DNA of 64,000 nt from Entomortierella parvispora (lineage: Eukaryota; Mortierellomycota; Mortierellomycetes; Mortierellales; Mortierellaceae): NCBI GenBank assembly GCA_963573315.1, contig OY752151.1, positions 248,001 to 312,000 of the forward strand, written 5' to 3'. Below are positions 32,201 through 44,749 of the stretch, piece after piece; positions within the stretch are counted from its first letter, which is position 1; each line of letters starts with the position of its first letter. A program made the translations under genes and the position numbers. The notes under the pieces are model-generated. The model made no database searches, was not told the origin of the DNA, and worked only from the letters and a program-made list of their open reading frames with translations.

Positions 32201-33619
32201 CTCGGTTCTTGTTCCAAAGAGATATGCCCAGTCATCTATGCACCTCTCAGTTTGCTCCTCGGCAGAATCGATCATTTCCCTCGGCCTTAGCACAGCTCTC
32301 GTTCCATGCGGACTCAAAAGAACTAGACATAGTAAAGAAAGGTCAGAGACAGAGATCGTACTTGCGATGGATAAAAACAGGAAAAACAGGATGATACCCC
32401 TCCTTACCTTCAAGATCCTTTCCAGTCGCCAGCCGGGTATCCAGATCCATAGTGGTGAGAGTACGTAGTCGGTGATATTGAAAAGTTGGTTGGAATACGA
32501 GGTTGGAGGATGAGAGATACATGCTGATAGTGCATGAAAGCATAGCCCTATTCATTTGCATATTCATTGTTAGTTCCATGGATAGATAGGACCCGCAAAT
32601 TCCGTTGGCCATTTGTGAAAAACGCGTACAATGAAGAGATCTTGGGAAAAGTTGGTAAAACCGAGCCGTCTAATCGAGGCTGCACTGAAGAAGGGAATAC
32701 ATATGATTGTCCAAGTCGATAGCCACCTTTTGCTACCATCCCTCTATGACAAGAGTTATATATGTTAATATAAGTTAAGTATTGCATCATAATGCGGCAT
32801 AGCTCAAGTTCTACTTCACGCGCTTCCTACCGATCAAGGACGTTTCGAAGTCCGCAAATAAAGATCTCGTACTCCCGACTCGCGCTCGCCATGTCGTTTG
32901 CAGACGCAGACATAGGACTGGGTCTAGGGGTTTGAGGCGATCCGCTTGCGACAGGCGCGCTGTATTGAGAAACAGTATCCCATGACAGGTTTCCTGAATG
33001 ACATTCTATCGTAGAGACAATACCCAGACAGCATTAGTACTGAGCTGTTGATAGTTTGTCCGAGATTTGGCTTCAAGATGGCTGCAGCCTCATCGTTCAT
33101 ACCTGTCAGCTTCTCCAATCCATGGTCCTTGAGTTGTGACTTGTCGGTCAACCAAAATACCCATAGATCTCTTTCCAACGAGTTCCGTCCTGATTTTGAA
33201 TCTGCAGCGCTCACGCCCTGTTCAGAGTACCGCCACTCGCAGGGTATTCGAGCCTTCAATAAGCTGATATAGCTGTTGAGTATTGGGTCTGATTCCTCGG
33301 TTGACCCTCGACCATCGCGCAAAGTAGGATCGGAATGTGGTTGATTTGAATTGGATGCAGCTCGTGGCGTTGCCTTTGGTCGATGGTCTGCGTTGAGTGA
33401 CCGAGAGAACTCGCGTCGAGTGCATCTATAAGAATATCGCGTGAATTCGAACGTCGGGAGCTCAGACTAAAATGACATTGAGAAAGATAGAGGGAGCGAG
33501 AATGAGAAGGCGAGAAAATGAAGCTACCGAGATCAAGATAGCATAACAACAATATATGAATGCAAGAGAAAGAGCCGTACGATCGAGAAGATGTTTGTGG
33601 GCAGGTTGTCATGGAGCAT
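26276..33619 (-). CDS. MED13: Mediator complex subunit 13
   Basis: MED13 (Srb9/Ssn2), the scaffold that ties the Cdk8 kinase module to core Mediator in the nucleus. About 2,215 residues in nine exons: 33619-33581, 33466-33103, 33005-32831, 32743-32593, 32547-32408, 32322-31383, 31286-31040, 30941-29423 and 29346-26276. Exon 1 (MLHDNLPTNIFSI) joins SELPTFEFTRYSYR; the N-terminal domain reads RDLWVFWLTDKSQLKDHG; then VLLSPHGTRAVL. The EDFSFFD motif before 31040 and the C-terminal MID/PIWI-like region (GYGFSLDGRWLICVWTDHRG) are diagnostic. A poly-glutamine tract of about 30 residues lies at 31,760-31,860, as in yeast. Junction 4-5 leaves the frame one base off, so an exon end near 32,593 is misplaced. 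All other junctions are in phase. Confidence 0.92.
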
Positions 33620-34570
33620 GGTTATGATGGATGTCGGCTATAGACCGTATAGCCTAGCCACAGAGAAGCGAACTAGTGTTCAAAATAAGAGGTGAAGGGA
33701 AAAGAAGTAGGAGAGGGGTACAGGAAATGAGGGATGCGACGAATGGCCATCAAGCATGGGTGAGGAAAGGAGTAAACTGGGGCGATGGCATTTCTAGAAA
33801 TTGATCATGCGCTGTGTCCAGACAAGGGATGATCCCGATGCAGCGGGTCGAGCAGGCGGGAAAGGAAGGTGACAGCTAGAGGGATTTGCAGAAGGAAGGA
33901 AGGAGAAGGAGAAATAAAGTACAGGCCGAATGAATGAATGCCCTGTGCCAGCGCATCAGTGCATTCATGCATGCATCATCTGCTTCATCGCATCATCTCC
34001 GCCCACGCGCGCTAGCGCCGTGTGATTAGCGCGCGGTCTTAAATGTACGGTGACATCATCATATTTTAATTCGGGATTTAAAGGATTCTTTATTTCCACG
34101 CACGTCCAAAACTATCATATCTCGCTATGTAGGCCTTTTATTTATAGAGCTTATACTACACTCTAAAAGGACAATCACCCTTGCATCCTTTCCTCATGGC
34201 ACCCTTTCAGTCACCTTCATTATGGCACTCCATCACTCCCGCATTACGTCGTTACATTTATTACTCAATGTCTCAGGTAAACTACTTATTGTCCCAAGCT
34301 ACATGGAAGTCTTGTCATGTTAGGCCTACCCTCTTCTAGGTCCGAGGTCGCAGCAAGATAGATTCCAGATTGTCGGCGCGACCTGCTCGAGTCAGCAATC
34401 GCGAAGACAGTCTGTTAGATCCATGCGGTGAATTTCAGAGAGAGATTTTGGATTTCTATTGTCGAATACGTGCCACTTGTCTTTTTGTCTTTGTAAACCT
34501 TTGTGGTGTCTTGCCGCACCACTTCTAACTTTATTTTCTTTCCTTATTTTGACGTGTTCACTCAAAGGAT
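33620..34570. other. Intergenic upstream of MED13
   Basis: Contains a TGCATGCA octamer near 33,967, about 350 bp upstream of MED13, and GCGCGCTAGCGC/TTAGCGCGCGG near 34,006-34,035. No gene is seen. No TCACRTG E-box is present, unlike the other core genes. Confidence 0.4.
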
Positions 34571-35985
34571 ATGCCGACCTCAAAACCGACGACAGCTGTC
34601 AACTCAAAACAAGGCAACCAACAACATCAACCCAAGACACGACCAGAGGATGTCGATATTGGACTGTACTTGCCATAGGCACTTGAAGAAAGAAAAAAGG
34701 AACATGTCTCATTCGCCGACTTTATTGAGATGTTCAAAATCGAGGATAAGGCTCAGTCCCAGTTGCTCTACTCGAATCTCATCCAGTCAAACGAACTCAA
34801 GCTTTTTCGCAGGAAGAAGTTGCGGAAACAGTACACCTCTTTTTCGAAACATAATCTCAACAGCTTTTGGGCAACCCATAAACTTGCACTCGAGCGAGAC
34901 AAAACAAGGGCCCATTCTGCCATCATAGCAGTCCGAACGGCACGCTTAGCACAAACCGCGTCAGTTTTCGAATCATCTTGGGCTTTTGCTCCTATCAAGG
35001 TCAACAGAAAGGTGCAGCTCTTGACCTTTGTAACATCAACGAGACTGGTATGTTAGCCCGTGTATTGCCTCTGTATGGAAGGGATGTTTTGGCTGACATG
35101 TGCCCCACTATTCCTTTTTCGTTGGCTGTTTTTGAAGGCGACGACAGCGACTCCAAATCAACTGCTGATGACTCTGGTTCCAACGCAGACGGTGATTTTC
35201 TAGCGGATATCATAAGCATGCAGGAGGAAGCCTCTGATGGTGAGAGCAAGAGTTGATGCTTTACAGTACATTTCATAATCCCCATTCTAACTCCCTTCTA
35301 TTTGCCTTCTCTTTGATGCAGTAGACAACTTTCCAGGTGGTGAGTTTGTACGCAGGAAGACTACAATGAGCTCTATAAGATTGCTTCAACACATGCCTGC
35401 TCTAACCACTTGACATTTCCAAATGAATAGCCCAGGTGTCCCCATTAAGTGTCCCTCTTTCTCCCAGTGACGGCGATCGAAATCATGTCGCTGTGTCTCC
35501 AAGCCGGAGCTCCTCTAGCTCTCTGAACCACAGAGTCCAAACTCTAGCACGCCGCCTCTTCTCCTAAATGCGATCAAGGACCATGCCAAGAGGACGCGTA
35601 CCCCAGTATCAAGCAATGTGTCGAAGAAAAGAGTGAGACTCAGGGACCCTTGGCATGATTTGGCAGAGATTGCCGTCGATCTGGTAAGAGATTTATGCGT
35701 GCGATTCAGAATGTTGTTATGCTGATACTGACAATGTGTCCTGCTCCTTAGTTCAATGGCAAAGCTGTTGACCTTCCCCCAGAAGCAACCAAGGAGACTG
35801 AGAAAGACCCCGAACGAGGAAAATTGTATGGTTTGGCATACCAACACCTGAAAGATGCAAAAGAAGCTATAGGGCATGAAAACATCGACAAAGACAAATG
35901 TCTCCACCTTCGTGATGCCTTCGTGGCTCTTTCCGGGGTCATTAACATGTACTCGATCAAGGCAAGGAAGGCTCGGCTCTTCTGA
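34571..35985 (+). pseudogene. Lineage-type orphan gene with in-frame stop
   Basis: Coding sequence opens at ATG 34571 (MPTSKPTTAVNSKQGNQQHQ). It meets an in-frame TAG near 34,676, after GLYLP, and continues in the same frame as ALEERKKEHVSFADFIEMFK through SFSKHNLNSFWATHKLALER. Further exons supply LARVLPLYGRDVLADMCPTI, an acidic stretch (GDDSDSKSTADDSGSNADGD) and KKRVRLRDPWHDLAEIAVDL. The last joins in phase across an intron (GTAAGAG at about 35,685 to CTTAG at 35,752) to FNGKAVDLPPEATKETEKDP and ends MYSIKARKARLF. The TAG could be bypassed only if an unseen intron covers it. No domain is recognised. It sits at the left edge of the CRN island. Confidence 0.5.
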
Positions 35986-36184
35986 TTGTCAGGAGCTCAA
36001 ACAGCTCTGTCTAATACCTGAGTTAGATCAAAAGGATGAGCAGCACACAGCGCTACTAGACCCTCTAAAGACTACAATGGTCTCTTTATGAACACTACCC
36101 GAAGGTGCCCGACCAAATACCCGGTCTTAAACACGACAGTAAGTTTTGCTGAGAAACTGGAATAGGTGTGGCTGTATTAACAGA

Positions 36185-39023
36185 TCAGCGACTAACTATA
36201 CGCTCAAAGTAGTCTCTGACATATTCCCATTCTGTCTGAATGTTTTCCATATGAAACACAAGGACACGCACACCCTCAATGGCCATTACGACATATCCTC
36301 GCAATTCGTTATGTCCAGCGTCAATCTTGATTCGGCCATCAAGGACTCCAGACTCGCCGTAAGATCGCGCTTTGCCTTGTGCTATGGTTTGCATGTATTG
36401 TCGCAGTTGCTTCACGCCAGCTTCCCTGATGGACTGCAAGGTCACCGTTGCCCACTTACGATCCTCCTGTGACCAATATGTATACTTTCTCAAAAGCAAG
36501 GTACGTGCATCTTCCGTTTGCAGATTTTCACGCAAGCTCTCTAGTTCCTTATGGCTGGGGTTTCGGCCTGTCATTCCCATCCAAAGTCCGTCCAAAGTGA
36601 CATTCTTCAGCTCCATCACAACACATGTCTGATCGTTCCCAATAGCTTGCGATGGGATGAAAATATCAACAAATCCGAAGCGACCCTCTCCATGCTCCTT
36701 GGATCCATCAACCACAAGACAAAGCTCAGGTATGCGATTTCTTGCCTCATCCAAAAGAAGTTCGACGATGCCTTGAAGCACAGCCTCATTCGCCATCTGC
36801 AATGACCTCACAGCCTGTGATGAAAAGAAGGTCTCCAGAAGCTCGCAGAATTCCTCTGCTTTTCCCATCTTAATATTTCCGATCGCAGGAACCATAAGGG
36901 CACTTATCTTGTCTTGAGTGCGCAGGAAAGCAGTAATCCGACCCAGGACCTAAATAATAAAGCTCTTTTTAATGCCTTATTCTGACCATTAAGGTTAACA
37001 GTATCACGTTACCTCTGATTTTGCGATGTCGTTCGGGACCCGCAGAGATCCATCTGGATTGAGAGTTAGGATCCCAAGATAATAGAGGAGAGACCAAGTA
37101 ACCTCTCTGTCCTTTCCCACTGAGAGGAGCTCAGAATAGCCAAACTCTGTCTTGATCCTCGACTTGATGGATTTAGAGACAATCAACTCGACGAGATCGT
37201 TCACCGAGAACTCACCCACGTCAGAGATAGACTTGAGAATCCTTGTCGAATGGATAGTAGTAGATTTCTCGGGCATGGCAACGAACCCTTCACTTTGAAA
37301 ATTGCTGAGATAGTGGAGAACCAGGTGGGGGTTGTAAACATGGAGGGGGGCTGAGTTGGATTCGTCGTAGCTGGATAATGCAAAACGATATCCATTGCAT
37401 GGCTTCATAGAATGTACTAAAGGCTCCGCGTCTTGGTCGTTCAGACGAAGATAGATCTTCACCATAGCTTTGACCTCGCTCTCTGTGAATCCACAAATGC
37501 CATACAACTTGCACCTATTCGAAACAATGGCGGTTGCGGTGAGTGGGCTGATGCCTGCGAGGAATGCAGGAGTGACGCCGGTCAGGAAATATTTGCTGAT
37601 GATAACACCGCAATCGTTCATATTCGGAGCCGAGCATCCTTTCTTGAGAATGGCAAAGAAATTTTCCTTAAAGAATGACTCGATGAGTCGGACTTTACCC
37701 AGGATATCTTTTCCAAGTTCAGTGTTGCCTCCTGCGAACGCGCTGTTGTTGACTGGAGCATCGTATTCATCGACTCCTACAAAAAGGCTCTGGCCCTGTG
37801 TCCCAACCAAATACTGCAGAATAAATCGATGTTAGCCACTTGAGACGATTATCTGGACGGATATATGAAAGCTATTGACTTACCAGGATGTTATCCAAAG
37901 ACTGAGAACCACTTCCATTGACTATGATCTTGTTTTCCTCCGGATGACCCAGCTCTGAGTTGTATTTTTGAAGAAACTGTCTTAACGCATCATTGATATA
38001 TGCGTTGAAGCTGGTTTCCATCTTATCCACTGAACCGGACACGCTGATCGATGAAAGATCGAACTTGAGAACAAGATGCTTGTTCCTACAGGCTGTTGGA
38101 TTCTTTCCAATGTAGAGTGGACCAAACAGTTTGTCGAAAATGCGGGAATTATGAACGTCATAGTACGCGCAGAGCAGATTGAGGAAGGCGGACTTTCCAG
38201 ATCGAGGTGGCCGGAGGAAAACGTATCTGTAGTTGGTTACCTCCTTCTCCAGCTCTTCGATGTAGGGCGATTTATCGGCGAATATCGTCCCGGCTATGGT
38301 GCGCCACTTAAGGATGTTTGGGTGGTCCTGCGGTAGTTGAAATATCTGTCGCATTGAACATAGATAAAAGCCAATATTAGTGCCGGACAACACTCATGTC
38401 ATACAAATAACGTGCATACCTGCTGAGTTTGCTCCGAACTACTTTCCTCATCAGTCGTTTGAAATATCCTCGTCTTCGAAACGCTTGTAGCACCTAGAAT
38501 TCTTGGGTGCTTTTCCGAAGTGTCAGGCTCAGGTTCCTGGCCTCGTTTCGATGCTGGACAAGGAGTGAAAAATGGGCAAGGTGGATGTGAAAGATGGATT
38601 AGAAAAACTTTTGCACAAAACTGGTAGCATGGTGGCAGTCAAATGAAGAGGAGTCTGCCAACGAGAGAGGATTGGATACAACATACCTATGGGCCGCTCG
38701 AAAACAATGTACGTATTTTCATCAGGACCCTCAGGAAACAGTTTGGAAAGGCTTGTCCTTGGTTTGTCAAGCTTGGTCTTATCAAGGTCATCAAGGTCAT
38801 CAAGTTTAATGACGGTCTCTCCTCCAACATTCTCGTTTGTGGGGATCGTGGCTCGCCAGAGCACTAAACTGTTGGCGGGGGTCTTTTGCCAGTACACCTC
38901 CTCAATGATGGCCTTCTGGAGGTCAGCGACGTCCGCATTTGTGTCAACAAACTTGACTTTGAATGTGTTGGACATGGGCTCGCCGTTCATGAGACAGAAG
39001 AGTTTGAGTGTGGTTGTCGCCAT
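36185..39023 (-). CDS. Crinkler protein with AAA-ATPase and nuclease domains
   Basis: 832 residues in five in-phase exons: 39023-38687, 38553-38420, 38345-37884, 37813-37013 and 36949-36185. Residues 1-112 are the ubiquitin-like Crinkler header (LKLFCLMNGEPMS, NSLVLWRATIP, LSKLFPEGPD). The linker is Ser/Thr-rich. The AAA-ATPase-like domain follows, with Walker A RPPRSGKS at 202-209 and Walker B LFVGVDEYD at about 321-329. The C-terminal domain is PD-(D/E)XK nuclease-like, with Asp673 (FGFVDIFIP) and the ELK motif at 691-693 (VVMELKN). Header-ATPase-nuclease is the classic CRN layout, proposed to derive from NTPase-nuclease conflict systems; in oomycetes and chytrids some members act in host nuclei. 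No signal peptide is present. All key residues look intact. A tandem paralogue lies 830 bp upstream. Confidence 0.9.
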
Positions 39024-39852
39024 AATCGCTCTCGTTTTTGTTGGTAATGGAGAAACGGAGTGTATGAATGGAGAAGCGGAGTGTATGAATGGGAACTCGA
39101 AGGTGAATGTCGCGTATGCTGACTGACGCGAAAAAAATGGAAAGCAGTCACAACCATCTCTGACATCATGGTGGGAGCTCTCTAGCATTTCCTCCCCAAT
39201 ATCCCCCTCTCCCGGCATCTCAACCTATCACCTTGCTCACATTCACCACCAGTATTAGTTCTCATCCATCGCCTCTAGCTTCGAGTCTCTGGATATTGTT
39301 GAAATAAATGGTGGGCTTATCTGTTCTTCGTTCATTGTCCACTCAACTTCTCTTTACAAGCGCCTACAGCAAGAAATGCCCCCAGAAAATGGTCCTTCCT
39401 CATGGTCTGTATCCTCGTCTGCTGGCTTCCATATAGGAACATCACACCTTTTCCTTCTCAAAATCCATTTCCTCGTCAAAATCGTTAGGAATCTTTCTAC
39501 AGAGAGCTTTCCCTCTCCCTCTTCTTCATTTTTGCTCCTACTCTTCACCCTTGTCTTCTATATCCACTTCATCCTTCTTGTCCTGATCTTCCACTTCAAC
39601 TGCTTGTGAGTCGTCTTATAGTGAATACACCTTATAACGAACGTTTTTACCTCCAACACTGTAACGAGGGTGTACTGTATCTTTATGAACATCAGCCCAA
39701 GGTGCCTTACCATATGCCCGGTCTTAAACATGACACCAGCCTTTGTTGAGAAATGGGAATAGCTGTGCTATATTGAGTGGTTAACGACTAGCTACTCTTT
39801 TGCGCTTGCTCTCGTTCCATTTTCCGCTTCCTTTTCTCCCTGTCTACCTCAG
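39024..39852. other. Intergenic between tandem CRN copies
   Basis: The right part (about 39,690-39,790) resembles the 3' flank of the first CRN gene at 36,095-36,184. The left part (39,030-39,120) resembles the 5' flank of the second copy at 42,705-42,790. The duplicated unit therefore includes both flanks. A GGAGAAGCGGAGTGTATGAAT unit is doubled in the copy-1 flank. Confidence 0.6.
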
Positions 39853-42698
39853 TTATACGCAAAGTTCTTCAGCATGGACATATTTCCATTTTGTCTGAAT
39901 GCTTTTCATATGAAATACAAGGACACGCTCATTCCCAATGGCCATTACGACATATCCTCGCAATACGGCATGTCCATCGTCAATGTTGATTCGGTTATCG
40001 AGGACTCCAGACGCGCCCTTAGATCGCGCTTTGCCCTGTGCTATGGTTTGCAAGTATTGAAGGAGTTGCTTCTTGCCAGCTTTGCCGATGGACTGAAAGG
40101 TCACCGTTGTCCATCCACCATCCTTCTGTGACCAATATGTATACTTCCTCGAACGCAAGGTAAGTCCATTTTCCATTTGCAGATCTGCACGCAAACTCTC
40201 TAGTTCCTTATGGCTGGGGTTTCGGCCTGTCATTCCCATCCAAAGTCCGTCCAAAGTGACATTCTTCAGCTCCATCACAACACATGTTTGATCGTTCCCA
40301 ATAGCTTGCGATGGGATGAAAATATCAACAAATCCGAAGCGACCCTCCCCAGGCTCCTTGAATCCGTCAACCACAAGACGAAGCTCAGGTATGCAATTGC
40401 TCGGCTCATCCAAAAGAAGTTCGATGATGCCTTGAAGCACAGCCTCATTCGCCATCTGCAATGACCTCACAGCCTGCGACGAAAAGAAGGTCTCCAGAAG
40501 CTCGCAGAGCCCCATCGACAAGCCCACCTTAAGACCCCTGAGCGCAGGAACGATAAGGGCACTTATCTTGTCTTGGGTGCGCAGGAAAGCGGAAATCCGA
40601 CCCAGGACCTAAATAATAAAACCCTTGTTAATGCCCTATTCTGACCATTTAGATCACGTTAATAATGAATGTCGTCTAGGTAACAACAACACTTACTTCT
40701 GACCTTATAATGTCGTTCGGGACCCGCAGGTATCCATAAGGGGTGAGAGTTAAGAATCCGAGATAAAAGAGGAGAGACCAAGTAATATCTCTGTCTTTTC
40801 CCACTAAGAGGTGCTCAGAATAGCCAAATTCTGTCTTGATCTTCGACTTGACGGATTTAGAGACAACCACCTTGATGAGATCGTTCACCGAGAACTCACC
40901 CATGTCAGAGATAGACTTGAGGATTCTTGTAGAATGGACAGCGGTAGATTCCTCAGGCTTGGCAACGAACCCCTCTCTTTGAAAACTGCTGAGATAGCGG
41001 AAAACCAGGTGGGGGCTGTAAACACGGAGAGGGGCGGAGTTAAATTTGTCGCAGCCGGACATTGCAAAACAATATCCATTGAATAATCTCTGCATAGAGT
41101 GTACTAGAAGCTCCGAGTCATGGTCATCCATGCGAAGATAGAGTTTGACGATAGTTTTGACCTCGCTCTCCGTGAATCCACAAATGCCATGCAAGTTGCG
41201 CTTATTTGAAACTATGGCGGTTGCAGTGAGTGGGCTGATCCATGAGCGGAAGGCAGGAGTGACTCCGGTCAGGAGATATTTGCTGATGATCACACCGTAA
41301 TCATTCATACTCGGAGTCGAGCATCCATCCTTGAGAATGGCAAAGAAACTCTGCTGAAAGAATGACTCGATGAATAGGACGTTACCGAGAATATCTCTTC
41401 CAAGTCCAGTGTTGCCTCCTGCGAACGCGCTGTTGCTGACTGGGGCATCGTATTCATCGACTCCTACAAAAAGGCTCTGGCCCTGTGTCCCAACCAAATA
41501 CTGCAGAATAAATCGATGTTAGCCAATCGAGACGACTATCTGTACAATATTAACTTACCAAGATTCGACGCAAAGACTGAGAAGCACGACTATTGTTGAT
41601 AATGTCGTTCTCTTCCGGGTAGCCTAGTCCTGGGCTGTATTTCTTGAGAAACTTTCTTAACACATCGTTTATATAGTTGTTGAAGCTAGTCTTCATTGCC
41701 TCCAATGAGTCGGAGACGCTGATCTTTGAAAGATCAAACTTGAGAACAAGATGCTTGTTCCTACTGGCTGTTGGGTTCTTTCCAATGTAGAGTGGACCGA
41801 ACAAATCGTCGAAGACGCTGGCATTATGAACGTCATAGTACGCGCAGAGAAGATTGAGGAAGGCGGACTTCCCAAATCGACGTGGTCAGAGGAAAATATA
41901 TCTGTAGTTGGTTTTCCTTTCCAGCTCTTCGATGTAAGGCGACTTATCGGCGAATATCGTCCCGGCTATGGTGCGCCAGCTAAGGAAGTTCGGGTGGTCC
42001 TGCGGTAGTTGAAATACCTGTCGCATTGAACAGGGATTAATGTCAAGATTGGTTCTTGGACAACACTCATGTCATACAAATAACGTACATACCTGTTGAC
42101 TTTGCTTAGAACTACTTTCCTCATCAATCGTCTGAAATATCCTCGTTTCCGAAATACTTGTGGCATCTAGAATTCTTGGGTGCTTTTCCGAAGTCTCTGA
42201 CTCAGGTTCCCGGCCTCGTTTCGATGCTGGACAAGGAGCGAAAAATGAGCAAGGTGGATGTGAAAAGATGGATCAGAAAAACTTTTGTACAAAACTGGTA
42301 GCATGGTGGCAGTCAAATGAAGAGGAGTCTGCCCAACGAGAGAGGATTGGATTCAACATACCTATGGGCCGCTCGAAAACGATGTACGTATTTTCATCAG
42401 GACCCTCAGGAAACAGTTTGGAAAGGCTTGACCTTGGGTTGTCAAGCTCGGACTTATCAGGGTCATCAAGGTCATCAAGTTTAATGACGCTCTTGCCTCC
42501 AACATTCTTGTCGGTGGGGATCGTGGCTCGCCAGAGCACTAAGCTATTGGCGGGGGTCTTTTGCCAGTACATCTCCTCAATGATGGCTTTCTGGAGGTCA
42601 TTGACGTCTGCATTTCTGTCCACAAACTTGACCTTGAATGTTTTGGACATGGGTTCGCCGCTCATGAGACAGAAGAGTTTGAGTGTGGTTGCCGCCAT
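39853..42698 (-). pseudogene. Tandem Crinkler copy broken before its P-loop
   Basis: The same five-exon layout as the neighbour: 42698-42362, 42226-42093, 42017-41559, 41500-40697 and 40608-39853, with all splice sites conserved. The header (LKLFCLMSGEPMS), the ATPase-like domain (SLFVGVDEYDAP) and the nuclease motif (FVDIFIPSQ...VVMELKN) are preserved. An in-frame TGA at 41886-41888 interrupts exon 3 immediately before the GKSAFL part of Walker A, so only the header and linker would be translated. A three-base in-frame deletion lies nearby. No other stop was noticed, which suggests the break is recent. The translated remnant would be a stand-alone CRN header of about 200 residues. Confidence 0.88.
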
Positions 42699-43480
42699 AA
42701 TCGCTCTCGTTTTTGTTGTCGACGGAGAAGCGGAGTGTATGAATGGAGAACTCGAGCGCCAGTGAAGGTGAGTGTCGCGTGTGGGTAAAAGGAAGAAGAT
42801 GCTCACGCTTCATTTTCTTTGCTGGCGGTGATGAGAAAATTAGAAAGCGATCAGAACCTCGTGACCCAGGTGTTCTGAGAATCACCAAGCCCTCCTCGGT
42901 GGAAGCCTACGTCCACAATACCATCATATGACAGCAGCGGATCGGGTGTCTTGCTGATTGCAATCGATCAAGTGGCTCAAAGTTGAACTACATGATGTCG
43001 ATAAGTTTTGTCTGGACGTGGTTCAAATCCGACTACAAAAAGTAAATGGGGACACGAGGCAACGATGATTCTCGCAAAGAGAATTGTATCGAAGGGGGGT
43101 CGATTGAGGACGACAAATATGTGCATCGGACAATCAGCAACAGCAAAGGGCGGGACCATCTCAAGAAGACCCTTGGTGTGGCAACACAAGTGCAGAATCG
43201 ATCCAATCGACTGTTGAAATGGCCGAGATGACAAAGAAGGCTTCAACAAATCGCCTAGCGCCTGGCCACCTTCTGTTTCCTTTCTATCAAGCATCCTACT
43301 CCTCCCTCGACTTTTTTCTCTCTCACTCCACTTTCCTTCCTCCTCCTGGCAACTTTCACCGAAGCCCCACTACTTAACCATCAAATCCTCTTGTCCATCG
43401 TACTCCCCATATTCTTACACACCCACTTGATGAATCATTTCCTTATCATCCTCCTCCGGCATAGGCTACTCTGCCCTGCG
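42699..43480. other. CRN copy 2 promoter and intergenic
   Basis: No gene is recognised. It is pyrimidine-rich from 43,300 onward, like a fungal 5' leader for the plus-strand gene that follows. Confidence 0.35.
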
Positions 43481-43487
43481 GAGACGA

Positions 43488-44249
43488 TTGTACGCAGTCA
43501 GATTTAGGCATGTAAAATCTTTTGATGTGGCCCAGTGTGTTGATGATGATTCAGGTAACACACCTTTACGTTTCCTCTCCTTCTTTCCTTGGGCACATAA
43601 ACTAACAAATAACTGTACCTCCTTCTTTAGGCGTCCCAGCGTACCTTGCTACTTTAGCGTCGAGCATCGATCAAACAAGCCAAGAGCAGACTCAGCGGAG
43701 TATCAAGCCGGCAACGTGAGTCGCAGCAACACCCCCGCTATGGATGATGCCCACTTAGTTTAAGCACCAGGCTGCCACAGCCGCCAATATTATTCCCAAA
43801 ATTTCTATGTGTGTGTTCGTCAGCACATTTTCAAGTGGAGACTTCGTTCCACAGAGAGAGTTACATCCTTCTGTACAAATAGATGCCTTGTGTGAATGAA
43901 AAGAGGATAAGGTGCATTAGAGCACCTTTTGGTTAGCGAGCTCTTAAGCAAACCGTTGTTTTGTAGAGCATCATTGGGAATGCCATGGAGCCTGCGAGGA
44001 GAGGAACTTCTTTTGGTCGAGGGCACTTTTGATCGACTCCGCTCTACTGCTGATCGAACAACCATAAAGACGAGCGCTAGAACAGCTCTCGATGAGCCAT
44101 TTGTTTTCCAGGCACCGTACAGTTTTATCAAGAGGGAAGATGAATGGTTTTATAGACTCATCAAGGAGCAATATCAAGACCCGCAAGACCCATCCTCTGA
44201 AGGAAAGCTATTCCAGCGACGTGCACCACCGGATCTAATATACGCCTAA
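43488..44249 (+). pseudogene. Left part of a gene split by an LTR
   Basis: Exon-like pieces: MYAVRFRHVKSFDVAQCVDD ending at a GTAACA donor (about 43,555), joined in phase at TTTAG (about 43,631) to VPAYLATLASSIDQTSQEQT; then ALEHLLVSELLSKPLFC through GEELLLVEGTFDRLRSTADR and SFIKREDEWFYRLIKEQYQD, ending PPDLIYA at the LTR edge. A coherent fragment of a larger protein continues beyond the LTR. The gene belongs to no family I can name. Confidence 0.5.
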
Positions 44250-44722
44250 TATCACGAACAGACACGGAAGGAAAGGGCGGACACAAGGGAGGAAGGTAGG
44301 AAGGTAGGAAGGTAGGAAGGAGAATAATACTTTAATATATATTGTGAGTTGCAAACTGAGGAACTAGACAACTAACAGGGGGTTTATATACTAGGAGGCG
44401 GGGGAGTCCCGCCCTGGTTATGGATACAGGACAAATTTCAGAAAGGAAGCCGATGGAAAGCGGCTGTTGACGAGATTCGTCAGGGCGATGGGGATGGACC
44501 TACGAGTGAGTGCCTGGATGGCGGGGCGACAATGTACGTCGTAATAGACCAGGGGCAGACCGATGCTAGGATGTCCATAGGTACAACCTTGATCAAGGAG
44601 ACCTGCTAGGGATTGGCGCGGAGGGTGGCTAGTCGGACTAGGGCAACGGCCCAATGAACACGGGCGCAGAACCTAGGGATGCAGCCTAGCGACGGGTACC
44701 AATCTAGTACGGGCTCGTGACA
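44250..44722 (-). mobile_element. Solo LTR inside a gene
   Basis: Third member of the LTR family of 5638-6097. On the minus strand it starts TGTCACGA and ends TCGTGATA. It shares the GGGGGTTTATATACTAGGAG and GTTGCAAACTGAGGAACTAG blocks and carries an expanded GGAAGGTA repeat. The 5-bp flanks (CCTAA and CCTTT) do not match fully, so the insertion is old or rearranged. Confidence 0.82.
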
Positions 44723-44749
44723 CCTTTCACCAAAAAAAAAAAAAAAACT

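Noticed and set aside
42971..43031. tRNA-like A box (TGGCTCAAAGTTG) and B box (GGTTCAAATCC) about 36 bases apart
   Set aside because: Neither the acceptor stem nor the D and T stems pair, so this is not a tRNA gene; at most a chance match or old SINE head.
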